A DNA stretch of 64,000 bases from Betaproteobacteria bacterium (GTDB taxonomy: Bacteria; Pseudomonadota; Gammaproteobacteria; Burkholderiales; Burkholderiaceae_C). Of the stretch, positions 48,004 to 59,354 are shown piece after piece. The position numbers were made by a program, and so were the translations under genes. The stretch is from NCBI GenBank assembly GCA_025356445.1, contig JANXSZ010000001.1:62001-126000 (forward strand), given 5' to 3'. Numbering within the stretch: the first letter of the stretch is position 1; each line of letters begins with the position of its first letter. The notes under the pieces are model-generated. The model saw nothing but the letters and a program-made list of their open reading frames with translations. It was not told the DNA's origin and did not search any database.

Positions 48004-49287
48004 ATGAAAACATACATGGTCGGTGGCGCGGTTCGCGATCACCTTTTAGGCTTGCCCATCGTTGACCATGACTGGGTCGTCGTCGGAGCCACCCCTGCGC
48101 AGATGCTGGCCCAAGGCTTCATCGCCGTTGGCAAAGATTTCCCCGTCTTCCTGCACCCCCACACCCACGAGGAATACGCCCTCGCCCGCACCGAGCGCAA
48201 AACCGCGCCCGGCTACACCGGTTTCGCCGTCCACGCCGCCCCCAGCGTCAGCTTGGAAGAAGATTTGGGGCGGCGTGACCTGACTATCAATTCAATAGCT
48301 GCTCTAGCCCAACCAGTAAACGGAGAAGGCCTGTTTGACACTCCATTTCACACCTTGATTGACCCCCACAACGGCCAGCAAGACCTGCGTGACAAGGTGT
48401 TGCGCCACGTCACCGACGCTTTCCGTGAGGACCCCGTGCGCATCCTGCGCCTTGCCCGCTTCGCGGCCCGGTTCACCGATTTCAGCGTCGCGCCAGAAAC
48501 CATGACGCTGATGTGCGAGATGGTGGATGCCGGTGAAGTCGATGCCCTGGTGCCCGAGCGAGTCTGGCAAGAACTCTCACGCGGCATGATGGAGGCCCTT
48601 CCCTCGCGCATGTTCAACGTGCTGCGCGACTGCGGCGCACTGGAGCGCCTGCTGCCCGAAGTCAACGCCCTGTGGGGCGTCCCCCAGCGTGCGGACTACC
48701 ACCCCGAAGTGGACACGGGCATTCACGTGATGATGGTGCTGGACATGAGCGCCCGCCTGCGCACGCCCCTGCCGGTGCGCTTCGCCTGCCTGACGCACGA
48801 CCTGGGCAAAGCCACCACCCCCGCCGACATTCTGCCCCGCCACATTGGCCACGAAGAGCGCAGCTTTCGTCTTCTGAAACCCTTCTGCCAGCGCCTGCGC
48901 ACACCCACCGACTGCCGCGAACTCGCTGAAGTCGTCACCCGCGAGCACGGCAACATCCACCGCAGCGGCGATTTCAACCCCGCAGCCCTGGTACGCCTGC
49001 TGGAACGCTGCGACGCATTGCGCAAACCCCAACGCTTCGCCGATGCGCTCTTGGCGTGCGAATGCGATGCACGGGGACGGCTGGGGCTAGAGGAATCCGC
49101 CTACCCACAGCGGGAAAAGCTGCTGGCCGTGCTGGCAGCAGCGCAGGGAGTTGCTACGGAATCAGTAGCTAATGCAGCTCTACTGGCGGGCGCTAGCGGG
49201 CCAAAAATTGGGGAAATGATTCATGCGGCGCGGGTGGAGGCGGTGCGGACATCCCTTTTTGACCGTATCACACCGAAATCGCAATGA
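48004..49287 (+). CDS. cca: Multifunctional CCA tRNA nucleotidyltransferase
   Basis: Adds or repairs the 3'-CCA end of tRNAs. The 427-residue class II enzyme has the nucleotidyltransferase start KTYMVGGAVRDHLLGLPIVDHDWVVVG with the catalytic Asp pair, RRDLTIN, the nucleotide-selecting EDPVRILRLARFAARF, and a C-terminal HD phosphohydrolase domain (HPEVDTGIHVMMVLDM, THDLGK). Between RRDLTIN and IDP it has about 13 residues more than the E. coli enzyme, at the site of one palindrome copy; a second copy is near the C-terminus. The last 20 bases overlap the 3' end of the convergent mazF-like gene. Confidence 0.95.
   Translation: MKTYMVGGAVRDHLLGLPIVDHDWVVVGATPAQMLAQGFIAVGKDFPVFLHPHTHEEYALARTERKTAPGYTGFAVHAAPSVSLEEDLGRRDLTINSIAALAQPVNGEGLFDTPFHTLIDPHNGQQDLRDKVLRHVTDAFREDPVRILRLARFAARFTDFSVAPETMTLMCEMVDAGEVDALVPERVWQELSRGMMEALPSRMFNVLRDCGALERLLPEVNALWGVPQRADYHPEVDTGIHVMMVLDMSARLRTPLPVRFACLTHDLGKATTPADILPRHIGHEERSFRLLKPFCQRLRTPTDCRELAEVVTREHGNIHRSGDFNPAALVRLLERCDALRKPQRFADALLACECDARGRLGLEESAYPQREKLLAVLAAAQGVATESVANAALLAGASGPKIGEMIHAARVEAVRTSLFDRITPKSQ
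48283..48299 (+). repeat. Dispersed palindrome, first copy in cca
   Basis: ACTAT-CAATTCA-ATAGC, one mismatch in the left arm, followed by TGCTCTAGCCC. It encodes TINSIA at the start of an apparent 13-residue insertion relative to the E. coli protein. Confidence 0.55.
49153..49200 (+). repeat. Dispersed palindrome with tail, second copy in cca
   Basis: Perfect GCTAC-GGAATCA-GTAGC (49153-49169) followed about 20 bases later by GGGCGCTAGCGGG. This longer form (palindromic head plus GCGCTAG tail) resembles, as I recall, a repeat common in Comamonadaceae genomes. It encodes ATESVANA and AGASG of the Cca C-terminus, about four residues longer here than in E. coli. Confidence 0.7.
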
Positions 49288-49636
49288 TCCCATTCAGCTC
49301 ACTGCAAGCCGCCTCAAACACCGCAGGCGGAATTTGCTTCCACGGATGAGGCCTCGCTCCTCTGCTGCGCCAAGCGAATGATTTGGGCTGGTGCGCCAAC
49401 ACATAGCACACCTCGCCTTTTGCCGTCACGAACTTGACGGCAAAAGGGTTGGTTTCGTTAGAGGCAGCGTGCGTCATGGGCAGGCCAATGACGATGTTGG
49501 TACGCTCATTGAAGGCTTTGGTAGACAGCACCATCATCGGGTGCTCATCCTTCATTTCACTGCCGACTTGGGGGTTAAAGTCAATCCAGATCATGTCGCG
49601 ACGCTCAGGCACCCACAATTTACCTGGGCCTGCCAT
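49268..49636 (-). CDS. Toxin, PemK/MazF family
   Basis: 122-residue type II toxin, an mRNA interferase by family. It has the MazF beta-barrel pattern RRDMIWIDFNPQVGSEMKDEHPMMVLST and VIGLPMTHA with NPFAV, and the C-terminal helix FEAACSELNGII. The catalytic Arg and Thr positions appear kept (RRD at the start; MTHA). Its ATG overlaps the antitoxin stop by one base (TGATG). The 3' end overlaps cca on the opposite strand by 20 bases. Confidence 0.9.
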   Translation of the reverse strand: MAGPGKLWVPERRDMIWIDFNPQVGSEMKDEHPMMVLSTKAFNERTNIVIGLPMTHAASNETNPFAVKFVTAKGEVCYVLAHQPKSFAWRSRGARPHPWKQIPPAVFEAACSELNGIIAISV

Positions 49637-49896
49637 CAGAACACCTCAGCGCCTATACGCCCTGTGGCCATCACCTCGCCACCGTGAATCTCAGGGTGAA
49701 AAGCCTTGAGTTTTTGCGCCAGCGTTAACTGTGGCTTGCCCGCAGCACGCAGAAAAATACCGCCTTCCACCACCTCGACGGTGATGGGCAAGCCCTGTAC
49801 AAAACGTGCTGCTTTGGCCACAGGTGCCGTGATGCGCACACCCAGGCCATTGCCCCAGGTCTGGATGGTTTGGTCTACGGCGATGCTGGGGATCAT
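49636..49896 (-). CDS. Antitoxin, MazE/AbrB-type
   Basis: 86-residue antitoxin with an N-terminal swapped-hairpin AbrB fold: IQTWGNGLGVRITAPVAKAARFVQGLPITVEVVEGGIFLR, where WGNGLGVRI is the DNA-contacting loop typical of MazE. The acidic/hydrophobic C-terminus would neutralise the toxin. The ATG at 49896 has GAGG six bases upstream; an alternative GTG four codons earlier would contain that site. Coupled to the toxin gene by a one-base overlap. Confidence 0.9.
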   Translation of the reverse strand: MIPSIAVDQTIQTWGNGLGVRITAPVAKAARFVQGLPITVEVVEGGIFLRAAGKPQLTLAQKLKAFHPEIHGGEVMATGRIGAEVF

Positions 49897-49918
49897 GGAA
49901 TACCTCACTTGTGCAAGT

Positions 49919-49964
49919 CTTTAAAAGTTTAAACAAGTATAAACTTTTAAAGAATCCATGTCGC
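49919..49964 (-). promoter_or_regulatory. Promoter and operator palindrome of the mazEF-like pair
   Basis: Perfect 13-bp inverted repeat (arms 49919-49931 and 49940-49952, CTTTAAAAGTTTA and its complement) with an 8-base centre. On the minus strand TATACT (49936-49941) lies in the centre, 17 bases from GCGACA (49959-49964), which forms a good -10/-35 pair. The toxin-antitoxin complex probably binds this palindrome and occludes the promoter. Confidence 0.65.
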
Positions 49965-49989
49965 CCCTTCAAGAAGCCGCTTTGAGTGG

Positions 49990-51396
49990 CTACCACCGCC
50001 CACCCAAGTTCTTCAACAGCTGCGTCACCGCTGCCAACCGCCGGTTGCGCACGCTCAGCAGATTGCTCTCAGCGCCCAGCACTGCGGTTTGCCCCGTCAC
50101 CACGTTCAAGTAACTCACTGTCCCCGCTTTGTACTGGTTCTGCGCAATGTCCAGCGAGCGGCGGGCGGCGGTGAGGGCTTCTTGCTGGAGGGTGGTTTCG
50201 GTTTGCAGCACAGCGGCTGCGACGAGGTTGTCTTCCACCTCTTGCAGCGCTGTCAGCACGGTTTGTTTGTAGGTGGCGACAGTTTGGTCATAACTGGCGC
50301 GGGCAGTGTCACTGGCGGCTTGGCGAGCGCCACCGTCGAACACACCTAAGACCAGACTGGGGCCAATGGACCAGAACTTGTTGGCGGACTGGATCAGCGT
50401 GCCTAAATCATTGTTGCGAAAGCCACCGTTGGCGGACAGTGTCAGCGCCGGGAAGAAAGCCGAATCGGCGGCACCGATTTGGGCATTCGCCGCAGCGACC
50501 TGGCGCTCTGCGGCGGCGATGTCGGGGCGGCGCTCCAGCAGGTTGGCGGGCAGTTGCACCGGCACCGCAGGGGGCATGGGCAAACCACCAGCAAGAGGGC
50601 TGGGAGCAAGCTGGAAGGATGCAGGGGCAAGGCCAAGCAGCACCGCCAGGGCGTGTTCCAGTTGGGCACGCTGCAATTGGGCTTCTTGCTGCTGCGCCTG
50701 GGCAGATTTGAGCTGGGTTTCGGCCTGTGCCACGTCCGCAGCAGAGGCGACACCGCCCTGGTAGCGGTTTTGGGTCAGCGCCAGTGATTTACCGTAGGCA
50801 TCGGTGGTTTGGACCAGCATCGCCGTGGTGGCCTCGGCGGCACGCAGCGAGAAATAGGTCTGCGTTAACGTGGCTTGCAAGGAGAGTTGCGTGGCAGCCA
50901 GGGTGGCACGGCTGGCCTGTAAACGGGAACCGGCAGCATCCACACCCGCACCAACGCGGTTCCACAGGTCAATCTCCCAGTTCGACAAACCGCCTTGCAC
51001 CGAGTACGAGGTGCCTTTGGGGCTGGTAGAAACGTTCGCGGTCCGGCTGGCACCGCCGGTCAGGTTGAGGGTGGGGAACAAACCGGCACGGCTGCTGCCC
51101 ACGGCCGCTTGCGCGGTGGCAACGGCGGCGGCACTGACTTGCAGGCTGGGGTTGCCGGGCAGCAAACGGGTGTGCAGGTCGTTCAGCACAGGGTCGTTGA
51201 ACAACGTCCACCACGCATCAGGCACATCAGCGGCGGCGGGGTTGGCTTTGGCGAACAGGGCAGCTTCTTTGAACTCTGCCGGGATGGTCATCGCTGGTTT
51301 GTCGTACTTGGGGATATTGCTGCACGCGGTCAGCCCCAAAGCAGCCAGCAACATAAGAGAAGTGGATAGGGTGGATAAGACAAACTTAGACGGCAT
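49990..51396 (-). CDS. RND efflux outer-membrane factor (NodT/OprM family lipoprotein)
   Basis: TolC-like channel of 468 residues that completes the adjacent tripartite pump. The signal peptide ends in a lipobox LTAC, with lipidated Cys at about residue 25. The two halves of the efflux-protein repeat are visible, with long Ala/Gln-rich coiled-coil helices (about 195-260 and 385-460). The start overlaps the 3' end of the mdtC-like gene by 11 bases, so it is the last gene of mdtA-mdtB-mdtC-OMF. Confidence 0.92.
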   Translation of the reverse strand: MPSKFVLSTLSTSLMLLAALGLTACSNIPKYDKPAMTIPAEFKEAALFAKANPAAADVPDAWWTLFNDPVLNDLHTRLLPGNPSLQVSAAAVATAQAAVGSSRAGLFPTLNLTGGASRTANVSTSPKGTSYSVQGGLSNWEIDLWNRVGAGVDAAGSRLQASRATLAATQLSLQATLTQTYFSLRAAEATTAMLVQTTDAYGKSLALTQNRYQGGVASAADVAQAETQLKSAQAQQQEAQLQRAQLEHALAVLLGLAPASFQLAPSPLAGGLPMPPAVPVQLPANLLERRPDIAAAERQVAAANAQIGAADSAFFPALTLSANGGFRNNDLGTLIQSANKFWSIGPSLVLGVFDGGARQAASDTARASYDQTVATYKQTVLTALQEVEDNLVAAAVLQTETTLQQEALTAARRSLDIAQNQYKAGTVSYLNVVTGQTAVLGAESNLLSVRNRRLAAVTQLLKNLGGRW

Positions 51397-54300
51397 GGTG
51401 GGCCTCAGTGGGTACTTTGGAAAGGTCGGCAGAGGTTTTACCGCGCGGACGCTTCGTTAAACGCTGAGATAAGCGCGTTGAAGACCGCATCACCCAGCCT
51501 CGCATTCTGTCCATCGCCACGTAGACGACAGGCGTGGTGTAGAGCGTCAGCAGCTGGCTCAAAATCAGCCCGCCCACCACGGCAATGCCCAAGGGCTGGC
51601 GCAGCTCAGCGCCATCCCCTGTGCCAATGGCCAGGGGCACGGCACCGAAGATGGCGGCAACGGTGGTCATCAATATAGGGCGAACGCGCAAATGGCAGGC
51701 GCGGTAGATGGCTTGGGCGGCGGTAGCTGTGCCGTCCCTTTGACGGGAAATGGCGAAGTCGATCATCATGATGGCGTTCTTTTTGACGATGCCAATCAGC
51801 AAGATCACGCCGATCAGCGCAATGATGGAAAACTCGGTGTTGAACGCCATCAGCGCCAGCAGTGCACCCACCCCCGCCGAGGGCAAGGTAGACAAAATCG
51901 TGATGGGGTGAACCAGGCTTTCGTACAAGATGCCCAGCACCAGGTAAATCGTCACCAGCGCTGCGAGGATCAACAAGGGCTGACTGGAAAGCGAATCCTT
52001 GAACGCCTGCGCTGTGCCTGCAAAGCTGCCGCGCACGGACACCGGCACACCCAACTCGGCCATCGCGTTGCGCACCGCATCCGTGGCCTCTGACAGCGAC
52101 ACACCTATCGGCAAATTGAAGCTGATGGTGGTGGCCGGCGTACCCCCCTGGTGGTTCACGGCCAGCGGCGTGTTGGTCAACTCAATGCGGGCGAATGACG
52201 ACAGCGGCACCTGCGTCCCATTGCTGTTGATGAACATCAGGTTGCGCAGCGATTCGGCGCTTTGCAGGAACTCGGGGGCCAGCTCCATCACCACACGGTA
52301 CTGGTTGAGCGGGTTGTAAATCACGCCGACTTGGCGTTGACCGAAAGCGTTGTTCAGCGTGGTGTCGATGGCTTTGACCGACAGACCGAGTCGCGCCACG
52401 GCATCGCGGTCAATCACCAATGAGGTTTGCAGGCCTTTGTCTTGCTGGTCGGAGTTCACGTCCACCAACTCGGGCAGCGCCATCATCGCGCGGCGAATAC
52501 GGGGCTCCCAGGTGCGCAAATCTTCCAGGTCGTCAGCCTGCAAGGCGAACTGGTAGGCGGCGTTGGATTGCCGTCCACCGATGCGGATGTCTTGCACGGG
52601 CACCATGAACAAGTTGGCACCCGCTTCCTTGGCGAGCTTGGTGCGCAGGCGGGCGACCACCTGGTCAGCGGACGCATCACGTTCGGCCAGTGGCTTGAGC
52701 GCCATGAACATTTGCGCGGTGTTGCGCTGCGAGCCACCGGTGAAGCCCGTCACGTTGTCCACGGCGGGGTCGGCTTTGACGACGGCCAGAAAGCGGTCAA
52801 GCCGCTGCTGCATGGCCTGGAACGAGGTGGCTTGGTCAGCCTGGATAAAACCCATGATGCGGCCCGTGTCCTGCTGCGGGAAAAACCCCTTGGCAATCGC
52901 ACCATACAGGTAGACGTTCAGGCCAATCACGGCAAAGAACACCAGCAGCGTGATGGGCTGGTGGCGCAGCGCCCAAGCCAGGGAGCGCCGGTACAGCCGC
53001 AGGACTGCTGCGGGGAAGCGTTTCAGGTAAGAAATCAGTCTGTAGAGCACACCAGACCGGCCAGAGGCGCTATCTTTTTTAGCATGCGGTTTCAGCAGCA
53101 CCGCGCACATCATCGGCGTGGTGGTGAGTGAAACCACCATCGACACCAGAATCGCCGCGGACAGCACAATCGCAAATTCGCGGAACAAGCGCCCGACAAT
53201 GCCCCCCATCAGCAAAATCGGAATAAACACGGCGATCAGCGACAGGCTGATGGACACCACGGTGAAGCCGATCTCCCGCGCCCCGTCCAACGCCGCCTGC
53301 ACCACCGTTTTGCCACGTTCCAGATGGCGGGTGATGTTTTCTAGCACGACGATGGCATCGTCCACCACGAAGCCCGTGGCCACCGTCAACGCCATCAGCG
53401 AGAGGTTGTCCAGCGTGTAGCCCGCGAGGTACATCACGCCAAACGTGCCCGCCAAGGACACTGGCACGGCCACGCTGGGGATCAGCGCGGCGCGGCCACT
53501 GCGCAGAAACAAGAACACCACCAGAATCACCAGCCCCACCGCAATCGCCAGCGCCCGCTCCACCTCGCGCAGCGACGCCTTGAGCGTGGGCGTGCGGTCA
53601 ACCACCACGTCCAGGTTGATGGCGCTGGGAATGGAAGCGCGCAAATGCGGCAGCAGTGCGCGCACTTTCGCCACCGACTCAATGATGTTCGCACCGGGCT
53701 GCTTGAACAACATCAGTAAAATCGCAGGCTTGCCATTGGCCGTGCCGTAGTTGCGAATGTCTTGTACCGAATCCACCACATCACCCACATCAGACAAGCG
53801 TATGGCGCTACCGTTTTTGTAGCGTACGATGAGCGGGGCGTAGTCTGCTGCATTCACAGCCTGGTCATTGGCAGTGATCTGCCAGCTGCGGCTGCCGTCA
53901 TCGAGCAGGCCCTTGGGGCGGTTGGCATTGGTGGCTGTGACGGCCACGCGCACATCTTCAAGCGCCACGCCCAGGTTCGCAAGGCGGTTCGGGTCAAGCT
54001 CGATACGCACGGCGGGCAAGGCACCACCGCCAATGTTCACCTGCCCAATGCCATCAACCTGCGCGAAGCTTTGCGCCAGCACCGTGGACGCCGCGTCGTA
54101 CATTTGGCCCCGGCTGAGCGTGTCCGACGTCATCGACAAAATCATGATGGGCGAATCTGCCGGGTTGACTTTGCGGTAGGTGGGGTTGCTGGGCATCCCT
54201 GTGGGCAGCAGCGTGCGGGCGGCATTGATGGCGGCCTGCACATCGCGGGCTGCGCCATTGATGTCGCGGTTCAAGTCAAACTGAAGCACCACACGGGTGC

Positions 54301-54562
54301 TGCCCAGCGAGGACGACGAGGTCAGTTCGTTCACGCCCGCAATCGCCCCCAAAGCCCGCTCCAAGGGTGTGGCGACCGTCGCCGCCATGGTGTCCGGGCT
54401 GGCTCCGGGCAAGCTGGCCTGAACAGAGATGGTGGGGAAATCGACCTGCGGCAACGGGGCGACAGGCAGCAGGAAGAAGCTGATGACGCCGGCCAGCGCT
54501 ACACCCAGCGTCACCAGGGTGGTGGCGATGGGGCGGTGGATGAAGGGGGCGGAGAAGTTCAT
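51386..54562 (-). CDS. mdtC: RND multidrug efflux permease, MdtC-like
   Basis: Proton-driven inner-membrane transporter of 1058 residues. It begins [44 protein letters not shown] and shows two six-helix repeats with large periplasmic loops; TM4 contains the proton-relay aspartates in [16 protein letters not shown]. MdtB and MdtC form a mixed trimer in E. coli. The start is the ATG at 54562, overlapping the mdtB-like stop by 4 bases (ATGA); an in-frame extension to 54799 lies inside the other gene. Contains the dispersed palindrome (53807-53823) and a shorter variant (53069-53083). Confidence 0.94.
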   Translation of the reverse strand: MNFSAPFIHRPIATTLVTLGVALAGVISFFLLPVAPLPQVDFPTISVQASLPGASPDTMAATVATPLERALGAIAGVNELTSSSSLGSTRVVLQFDLNRDINGAARDVQAAINAARTLLPTGMPSNPTYRKVNPADSPIMILSMTSDTLSRGQMYDAASTVLAQSFAQVDGIGQVNIGGGALPAVRIELDPNRLANLGVALEDVRVAVTATNANRPKGLLDDGSRSWQITANDQAVNAADYAPLIVRYKNGSAIRLSDVGDVVDSVQDIRNYGTANGKPAILLMLFKQPGANIIESVAKVRALLPHLRASIPSAINLDVVVDRTPTLKASLREVERALAIAVGLVILVVFLFLRSGRAALIPSVAVPVSLAGTFGVMYLAGYTLDNLSLMALTVATGFVVDDAIVVLENITRHLERGKTVVQAALDGAREIGFTVVSISLSLIAVFIPILLMGGIVGRLFREFAIVLSAAILVSMVVSLTTTPMMCAVLLKPHAKKDSASGRSGVLYRLISYLKRFPAAVLRLYRRSLAWALRHQPITLLVFFAVIGLNVYLYGAIAKGFFPQQDTGRIMGFIQADQATSFQAMQQRLDRFLAVVKADPAVDNVTGFTGGSQRNTAQMFMALKPLAERDASADQVVARLRTKLAKEAGANLFMVPVQDIRIGGRQSNAAYQFALQADDLEDLRTWEPRIRRAMMALPELVDVNSDQQDKGLQTSLVIDRDAVARLGLSVKAIDTTLNNAFGQRQVGVIYNPLNQYRVVMELAPEFLQSAESLRNLMFINSNGTQVPLSSFARIELTNTPLAVNHQGGTPATTISFNLPIGVSLSEATDAVRNAMAELGVPVSVRGSFAGTAQAFKDSLSSQPLLILAALVTIYLVLGILYESLVHPITILSTLPSAGVGALLALMAFNTEFSIIALIGVILLIGIVKKNAIMMIDFAISRQRDGTATAAQAIYRACHLRVRPILMTTVAAIFGAVPLAIGTGDGAELRQPLGIAVVGGLILSQLLTLYTTPVVYVAMDRMRGWVMRSSTRLSQRLTKRPRGKTSADLSKVPTEAHHAV
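53069..53083 (-). repeat. Shorter palindrome variant in mdtC
   Basis: GCTA-TCTTTTT-TAGC, the same arms but two bases less between them than in the main family. It lies in a variable loop (HAKKDSAS). Possibly unrelated. Confidence 0.3.
53807..53823 (-). repeat. Dispersed palindrome GCTAY-N7-RTAGC, copy in mdtC
   Basis: On the plus strand GCTAC-CGTTTTT-GTAGC, extended to a 6-bp arm by CG/CG outside. It encodes YKNGSA in a periplasmic loop, without a visible length change, so chance similarity is possible. Confidence 0.5.
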
Positions 54563-57500
54563 GCTGCGCTCTTCATCCCAGACCGTCCCCGCCACCGCGC
54601 CGCGAGCCCCGCAAAACCGAGGTAAATCACCGGTGTGGTGAACAGCGTCAGCAGTTGGCTCACAATCAGCCCGCCCACCATCGTCACGCCCAGCGGGTGG
54701 CGCAGCTCGCTGCCGACACCTTCGCCCAACATCAACGGCAGTGCGCCCAAGAGTGCAGCCAGGGTGGTCATCAAAATAGGTCTGAACCGCAGCAAGCAAG
54801 CTTGGTGGATGGCGGCGCGAGGAGACAGGCCTTGCTCGCGCTCAGCGTCCAGCGCGAAGTCGATCATCATGATGGCGTTCTTTTTGACGATACCAATCAA
54901 CAGCACGATGCCGATGATGGCGATCATGCCCAAATCGAGCTTGGCGGCAAGCAGCGCCAGCAGTGCGCCCAGGCCCGCAGACGGCAGCGTGGAAAGGATG
55001 GTGACAGGATGGATGTAGCTCTCGTACAGCACGCCCAGCACGATGTACATGGTGACAATAGCTGCCAAAATCAGCAGCAGGGTGTTGGCAAGCGACGCCT
55101 GGAAGGCCAACGCAGCCCCTTGGAAACTGGTCTCTACGCTGGCGGGCAGATGGAGTGCGGCTTCTTCGGCTTTGATGGCTTCCACCGCTTCGCCCAGGGA
55201 GACACCGGGGGCAGCGTTGAACGAGATCGTGGCGGCAGGGAACTGGCCTACATGGTTGACGGCAAGCGAGGCTGGTTTTTCGACCACGCGGGCGACAGAC
55301 GACAGCGGGATTTGCGTTACCGCGCCGGTGGCCGTGTTGGTGCTTGACGGAATGTAGAGCTGAGCCAAGGCCTGCGGCCCCATTTTGAAACGCGGCTCGA
55401 CTTCCAGCACCACACGGTACTGGTTGGACTGGGTATAGATGGTCGATATGAGACGCTGGCCGAAGGCGTTGTACAGCGCGTTATCGATGCCGGCCACCGT
55501 AACACCCAGCCGGCTTGCTGCGGCGCGGTCGATCTCGATGTAGGCCTGCAAACCCTGGTCTTGCAAATCGCTGGCCACGTCGGCCAACTGCGCCAGGGTG
55601 CGCAGGCGCTCCAGCAGCGCGGTGGTGGATGCATTCAACACCGCCGCATCGGGGGAGGACAGCAAAAACTGGTACTGGGTTTTGGCTACACGGTCTTCGA
55701 TCGTCAAGTCTTGCACGGGCTGCAAATAGAGCGCAATGCCGGGCACTTTACCGCTGCCCTCAGTGATGCGGCGAATGACGGCGCTGATGTCGCGCGACGC
55801 CGAAGATGATGATGCCGCCGCATTGCGCTCCTCTTTAGGCTTGAGGTTGATAAGCATCCGCCCAGCATTCAGCGTGGCATTGGCACCGTCCACACCGATA
55901 AAGGAGGACAGACTTTGAACGGCGGGGTCTTTCAAAATCTGTTCAGCCAGAGCCTGCTGGCGCTCAGCCATCGCAGGGAAAGAGGTAGCTTGCGAGGCTT
56001 CGGTAATGGCCTGAATCACACCGGTGTCTTGCACGGGGAAGAAGCCTTTGGGCACCACGGTATACAGCCCCACGGTTAAGCCCACGGTCACGGCAAACAC
56101 CAGCAGGGTGAGGGCTTGGCGGTCTAACACCCAGGTCAGCATGCGGCCATAGCCGGCGATCAAATTATCAAAAAATCGCCCTGTAGCTTGGTACAAACGG
56201 CCATGGCTTTCCTCGGGGGTGTGCTTGAGCAGGCGGGCACACAGCATGGGAGTGAGGGTCAAAGAGACCACCGCAGAAATCAGAATGGAAACCGCCAGCG
56301 TGATGGCGAATTCATGGAACAAGCGGCCCACCACGTCGCCCATGAACAGCAGCAGAATCAGCACTGCAATGAGGGAAATCGTCAGCGAAATGATGGTGAA
56401 GCCGATTTGCTTGGACCCTTTCAGGGCCGCCTCCATGGGCGATTCGCCCTCCTCCACATAGCGGGCGATGTTTTCGATCATCACGATGGCATCGTCAACC
56501 ACAAAGCCGGTGGAAATGGTGAGCGCCATCAGCGTCAGGTTGTTGATCGAATACCCTGCGAGGTACATCACACCGAAGGTGCCCACCAGCGACAGTGGCA
56601 CCGCCACGCTGGGGATGAGGGTGGCCGCAGCGCTGCGCAAGAAGACAAAAATCACCATCACCACCAGCGCAATGGACAGCATCAACTCGAACTGCACGTC
56701 TTTCACCGAAGCGCGGATGGTGACGGTGCGATCGGTCAGCACCTGCACATCGAGGGATGCAGGCAGTGTGGCTTGCAACTGGGGCAGCAGGGCTTTGATG
56801 CGGTCTACCGTCTCGATAACGTTGGCACCGGGCTGACGCTGCACGTTCAAAATCACGCCCGCCTTGGTATCTGCCCAGGCGGACAAGCGGGTGTTTTCAG
56901 CCGCATCAACGATTTTGGCCACATCCGTCAGGCGCACCGGGTTGCCGTTCTTAAAGGCGATAACGAGGTCTGAATACTCTTTGGCGGATTTGAGCTGGTC
57001 GTTGGCGTCGATGGTGGAAGCGCGCACCGCACCGTCAAAGCTGCCCTTGGCCTGGTTGACGTTGGCATTGCCAATGGCGGTACGCACATCGTCCAGCGAC
57101 ATGCCTAAAGCGGCCAGCGCCGTGGGGTTGGCCTGGATGCGCACGGCAGGACGCTGCCCGCCCGCGATGAACACCAAGCCTACCCCGGGCACTTGGGAGA
57201 GCTTGGGTGCGAGGCGGTTTTCAACCAGATCATGCACGCGGATGACCTGCAGCGAGGGCGAGGTGATCGCCAGCGTCAAGATAGGTGCATCTGCCGGATT
57301 GACCTTGCTGTAGGTGGGTGGCATGGGCAAGTCGCTGGGCAGCAGGTTGCTCCCGGCGTTGATGGCCGCCTGCACCTGCTGCTCGGCCACGTCCAACGTC
57401 ACGTCCAGCGAAAACCGCAAGGTGATGACGGACGCACCGCCCGAGCTGGTGGACGACATTTGCGCCAAGCCGGGCATCTGGCCGAACTGGCGTTCCAGTG

Positions 57501-57696
57501 GTGCGGTGACGGACGACGTGACCACATCCGGGCTGGCACCAGGGTACAGCGCTGTGACCTGGATGGTAGGGTAATCCACTTCGGGCAAAGCCGATATGGG
57601 CAGCAGCCGGTAGGCCAGCATGCCCGCAATCAGGATGGCCACCATCAACAGCGAGGTGGCAACAGGGCGGAGGATGAAGAGGCGGGAGATGTTCAT
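54559..57696 (-). CDS. mdtB: RND multidrug efflux permease, MdtB-like
   Basis: First of two RND permeases in the operon, 1045 residues, beginning [46 protein letters not shown]. The TM4 proton-relay motif reads [24 protein letters not shown] and the second half carries [19 protein letters not shown]. It pairs with the MdtC-like protein to form a heterotrimer, as in the E. coli MdtABC system. It starts 11 bases after the adaptor stop. Confidence 0.94.
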   Translation of the reverse strand: MNISRLFILRPVATSLLMVAILIAGMLAYRLLPISALPEVDYPTIQVTALYPGASPDVVTSSVTAPLERQFGQMPGLAQMSSTSSGGASVITLRFSLDVTLDVAEQQVQAAINAGSNLLPSDLPMPPTYSKVNPADAPILTLAITSPSLQVIRVHDLVENRLAPKLSQVPGVGLVFIAGGQRPAVRIQANPTALAALGMSLDDVRTAIGNANVNQAKGSFDGAVRASTIDANDQLKSAKEYSDLVIAFKNGNPVRLTDVAKIVDAAENTRLSAWADTKAGVILNVQRQPGANVIETVDRIKALLPQLQATLPASLDVQVLTDRTVTIRASVKDVQFELMLSIALVVMVIFVFLRSAAATLIPSVAVPLSLVGTFGVMYLAGYSINNLTLMALTISTGFVVDDAIVMIENIARYVEEGESPMEAALKGSKQIGFTIISLTISLIAVLILLLFMGDVVGRLFHEFAITLAVSILISAVVSLTLTPMLCARLLKHTPEESHGRLYQATGRFFDNLIAGYGRMLTWVLDRQALTLLVFAVTVGLTVGLYTVVPKGFFPVQDTGVIQAITEASQATSFPAMAERQQALAEQILKDPAVQSLSSFIGVDGANATLNAGRMLINLKPKEERNAAASSSSASRDISAVIRRITEGSGKVPGIALYLQPVQDLTIEDRVAKTQYQFLLSSPDAAVLNASTTALLERLRTLAQLADVASDLQDQGLQAYIEIDRAAASRLGVTVAGIDNALYNAFGQRLISTIYTQSNQYRVVLEVEPRFKMGPQALAQLYIPSSTNTATGAVTQIPLSSVARVVEKPASLAVNHVGQFPAATISFNAAPGVSLGEAVEAIKAEEAALHLPASVETSFQGAALAFQASLANTLLLILAAIVTMYIVLGVLYESYIHPVTILSTLPSAGLGALLALLAAKLDLGMIAIIGIVLLIGIVKKNAIMMIDFALDAEREQGLSPRAAIHQACLLRFRPILMTTLAALLGALPLMLGEGVGSELRHPLGVTMVGGLIVSQLLTLFTTPVIYLGFAGLAARWRGRSGMKSAA

Positions 57697-57707
57697 GCGC
57701 GGGCGCC

Positions 57708-59354
57708 TTAGCTGCCTTCGGCTTCACGCTGGCGGCGGCGCTCCTTGAGTTTCTCAATGAACTCGCGGCGCTCATCAGGGTTCATCTTCTTGAAGCGCTC
57801 TTGCACCTCGGGCGGTAAACGGTCAAACCAGGGCGGCATGGCAGCGGCGTTGGCCTCTGCACTTGGCGCGGCGGCAGGTTTGCCGCTGGCAGAAGACGCT
57901 GCGGGTGCGGGTTTGGCTAGCGACGGTACGGCTTCAGAGGCCTTGCCTGTTGGTTTGTCCGATGCTTTTTCTGCTGGTTTTTCAGCTGCTTTTTCTGTTG
58001 ATTTGGCCTCTGCAACCTCGGTCTTGCCGGGTCTGCCCATAGCGACTCCACCACGAGCAGGAGGCGCCACGATCACCTCCACTTTGGTACCTTCGCGCAA
58101 GCGGTCAGCACCGTCAGTCACGACCTTGTCACCAGGGGAAATATCGCCCTGCACGCTGACCCAATCCCCCTCGGTGGTACCCAGACGAATACGCTTCATC
58201 CCAACGGTTCCATCCTCCTTCACCGAATACACAAACGTGCCCTGCGCACCGCGCTGGACGGCGCTGGTGGGCACGGCGGTCACGTCTTTCAGCGTATCAA
58301 TCTGCAAACGTACGTTGGCAAACTGGTTGGGGAACAAACTGCCATCGGCGTTGGCAAACTCGGCTTTGAGTTTGATGGTGCCGGTGGTCATGTCGATGGC
58401 GTTGTCGGTGGTGGTCACTTTGCCTTGACCCAGGCTGTTGCGCAGCTCGCGGTCCCACACCTCCACTGCCAGCGGGTCTTTGCCTTTGAGCTTGCGGTTG
58501 ATCTGCACCAGATTCGCCTCGGGCACGGTAAACACCAGCGCGATAGGCTGGGTCTGCGTGATGGTGACCACGCCGTTGGCATCGCTAGAGCGCACGATGC
58601 TGCCCAAATCCACCTGCTTCAAACCCAAGCGGCCACTGATGGGCGCCACGACCTTGGTGTACGACAGTTGCAGCCGGGCGTTATCCACCTGGGCCTGGTC
58701 GGTTTGCACCGTTCCTTGGAGTTGCTTGACCAGCGCGTCTTGCGTATCGACCTGCTGCTTGGCGATGGAGTCTTTCGCCAGCAGGTCTTTATAGCGTTCC
58801 AAATCCAGCTGGGCATTGCGCAATTGAGCTTGGTCGCGTGCCAACTGACCCTGCATCTGGGCCAGGGCCACGTCATAGGTGCGCGTGTCCAACTCGGCCA
58901 GCACCTGACCAGCGCGCACCAGTTGACCTTCTTTGAACTTGATGGCCTTGAGTTCGCCATCCACTTTGGCGCGAACAATGGCTGTGTTCATCGCGGCCAT
59001 ATTGCCAATGGCGCTGATAACGATGCGGATGTCCCGCGCTTGCACTGCGGCAACAGTGACAGGCTGCACGCGGTTGGCACCACCGAAGCGCCGCGCTGCA
59101 GGGCTGCTGGCACCACCAGCGGGCGCACTGGCGGTACTGGCGGTACCCGTCGGCGTTGTTGCGACCGCAGTGCCATCGTTAGTGCCATTCACCCGCTTGC
59201 TCCACCACCATGCACCACCACCGCCCAAGGCGGCGCTCAACGCCAGCGCAGCCAGCATGCCCGCAGTGACGCGCCCGTGATGGGCAGGTGATGGCAGTAA
59301 GCTCTCACGGTAAAGGTGAAAGGACAAGGGTGACAACAGGTAACCGTTCTTCAT
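57708..59354 (-). CDS. mdtA: RND efflux periplasmic adaptor, MdtA-like
   Basis: Membrane-fusion protein linking the permeases to the outer-membrane factor. It has an N-terminal membrane anchor (about 33-52, [18 protein letters not shown]), the lipoyl/hairpin domains ([23 protein letters not shown]-like segment and [19 protein letters not shown]), a beta-barrel and a membrane-proximal domain. At 548 residues it is longer than MdtA of E. coli (about 415). The surplus is a Lys/Ala/Pro/Glu-rich, then strongly charged C-terminal tail of about 110 residues ending [11 protein letters not shown]. The ATG at 59354 is chosen; its ribosome-binding site is weak. Confidence 0.92.
   Translation of the reverse strand: MKNGYLLSPLSFHLYRESLLPSPAHHGRVTAGMLAALALSAALGGGGAWWWSKRVNGTNDGTAVATTPTGTASTASAPAGGASSPAARRFGGANRVQPVTVAAVQARDIRIVISAIGNMAAMNTAIVRAKVDGELKAIKFKEGQLVRAGQVLAELDTRTYDVALAQMQGQLARDQAQLRNAQLDLERYKDLLAKDSIAKQQVDTQDALVKQLQGTVQTDQAQVDNARLQLSYTKVVAPISGRLGLKQVDLGSIVRSSDANGVVTITQTQPIALVFTVPEANLVQINRKLKGKDPLAVEVWDRELRNSLGQGKVTTTDNAIDMTTGTIKLKAEFANADGSLFPNQFANVRLQIDTLKDVTAVPTSAVQRGAQGTFVYSVKEDGTVGMKRIRLGTTEGDWVSVQGDISPGDKVVTDGADRLREGTKVEVIVAPPARGGVAMGRPGKTEVAEAKSTEKAAEKPAEKASDKPTGKASEAVPSLAKPAPAASSASGKPAAAPSAEANAAAMPPWFDRLPPEVQERFKKMNPDERREFIEKLKERRRQREAEGS

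Noticed and set aside
54563-54799. Upstream extension of the mdtC-like frame
   Set aside because: It lies inside the mdtB-like gene and the added residues do not resemble RND proteins; the ATG at 54562 with ATGA overlap is the normal start.
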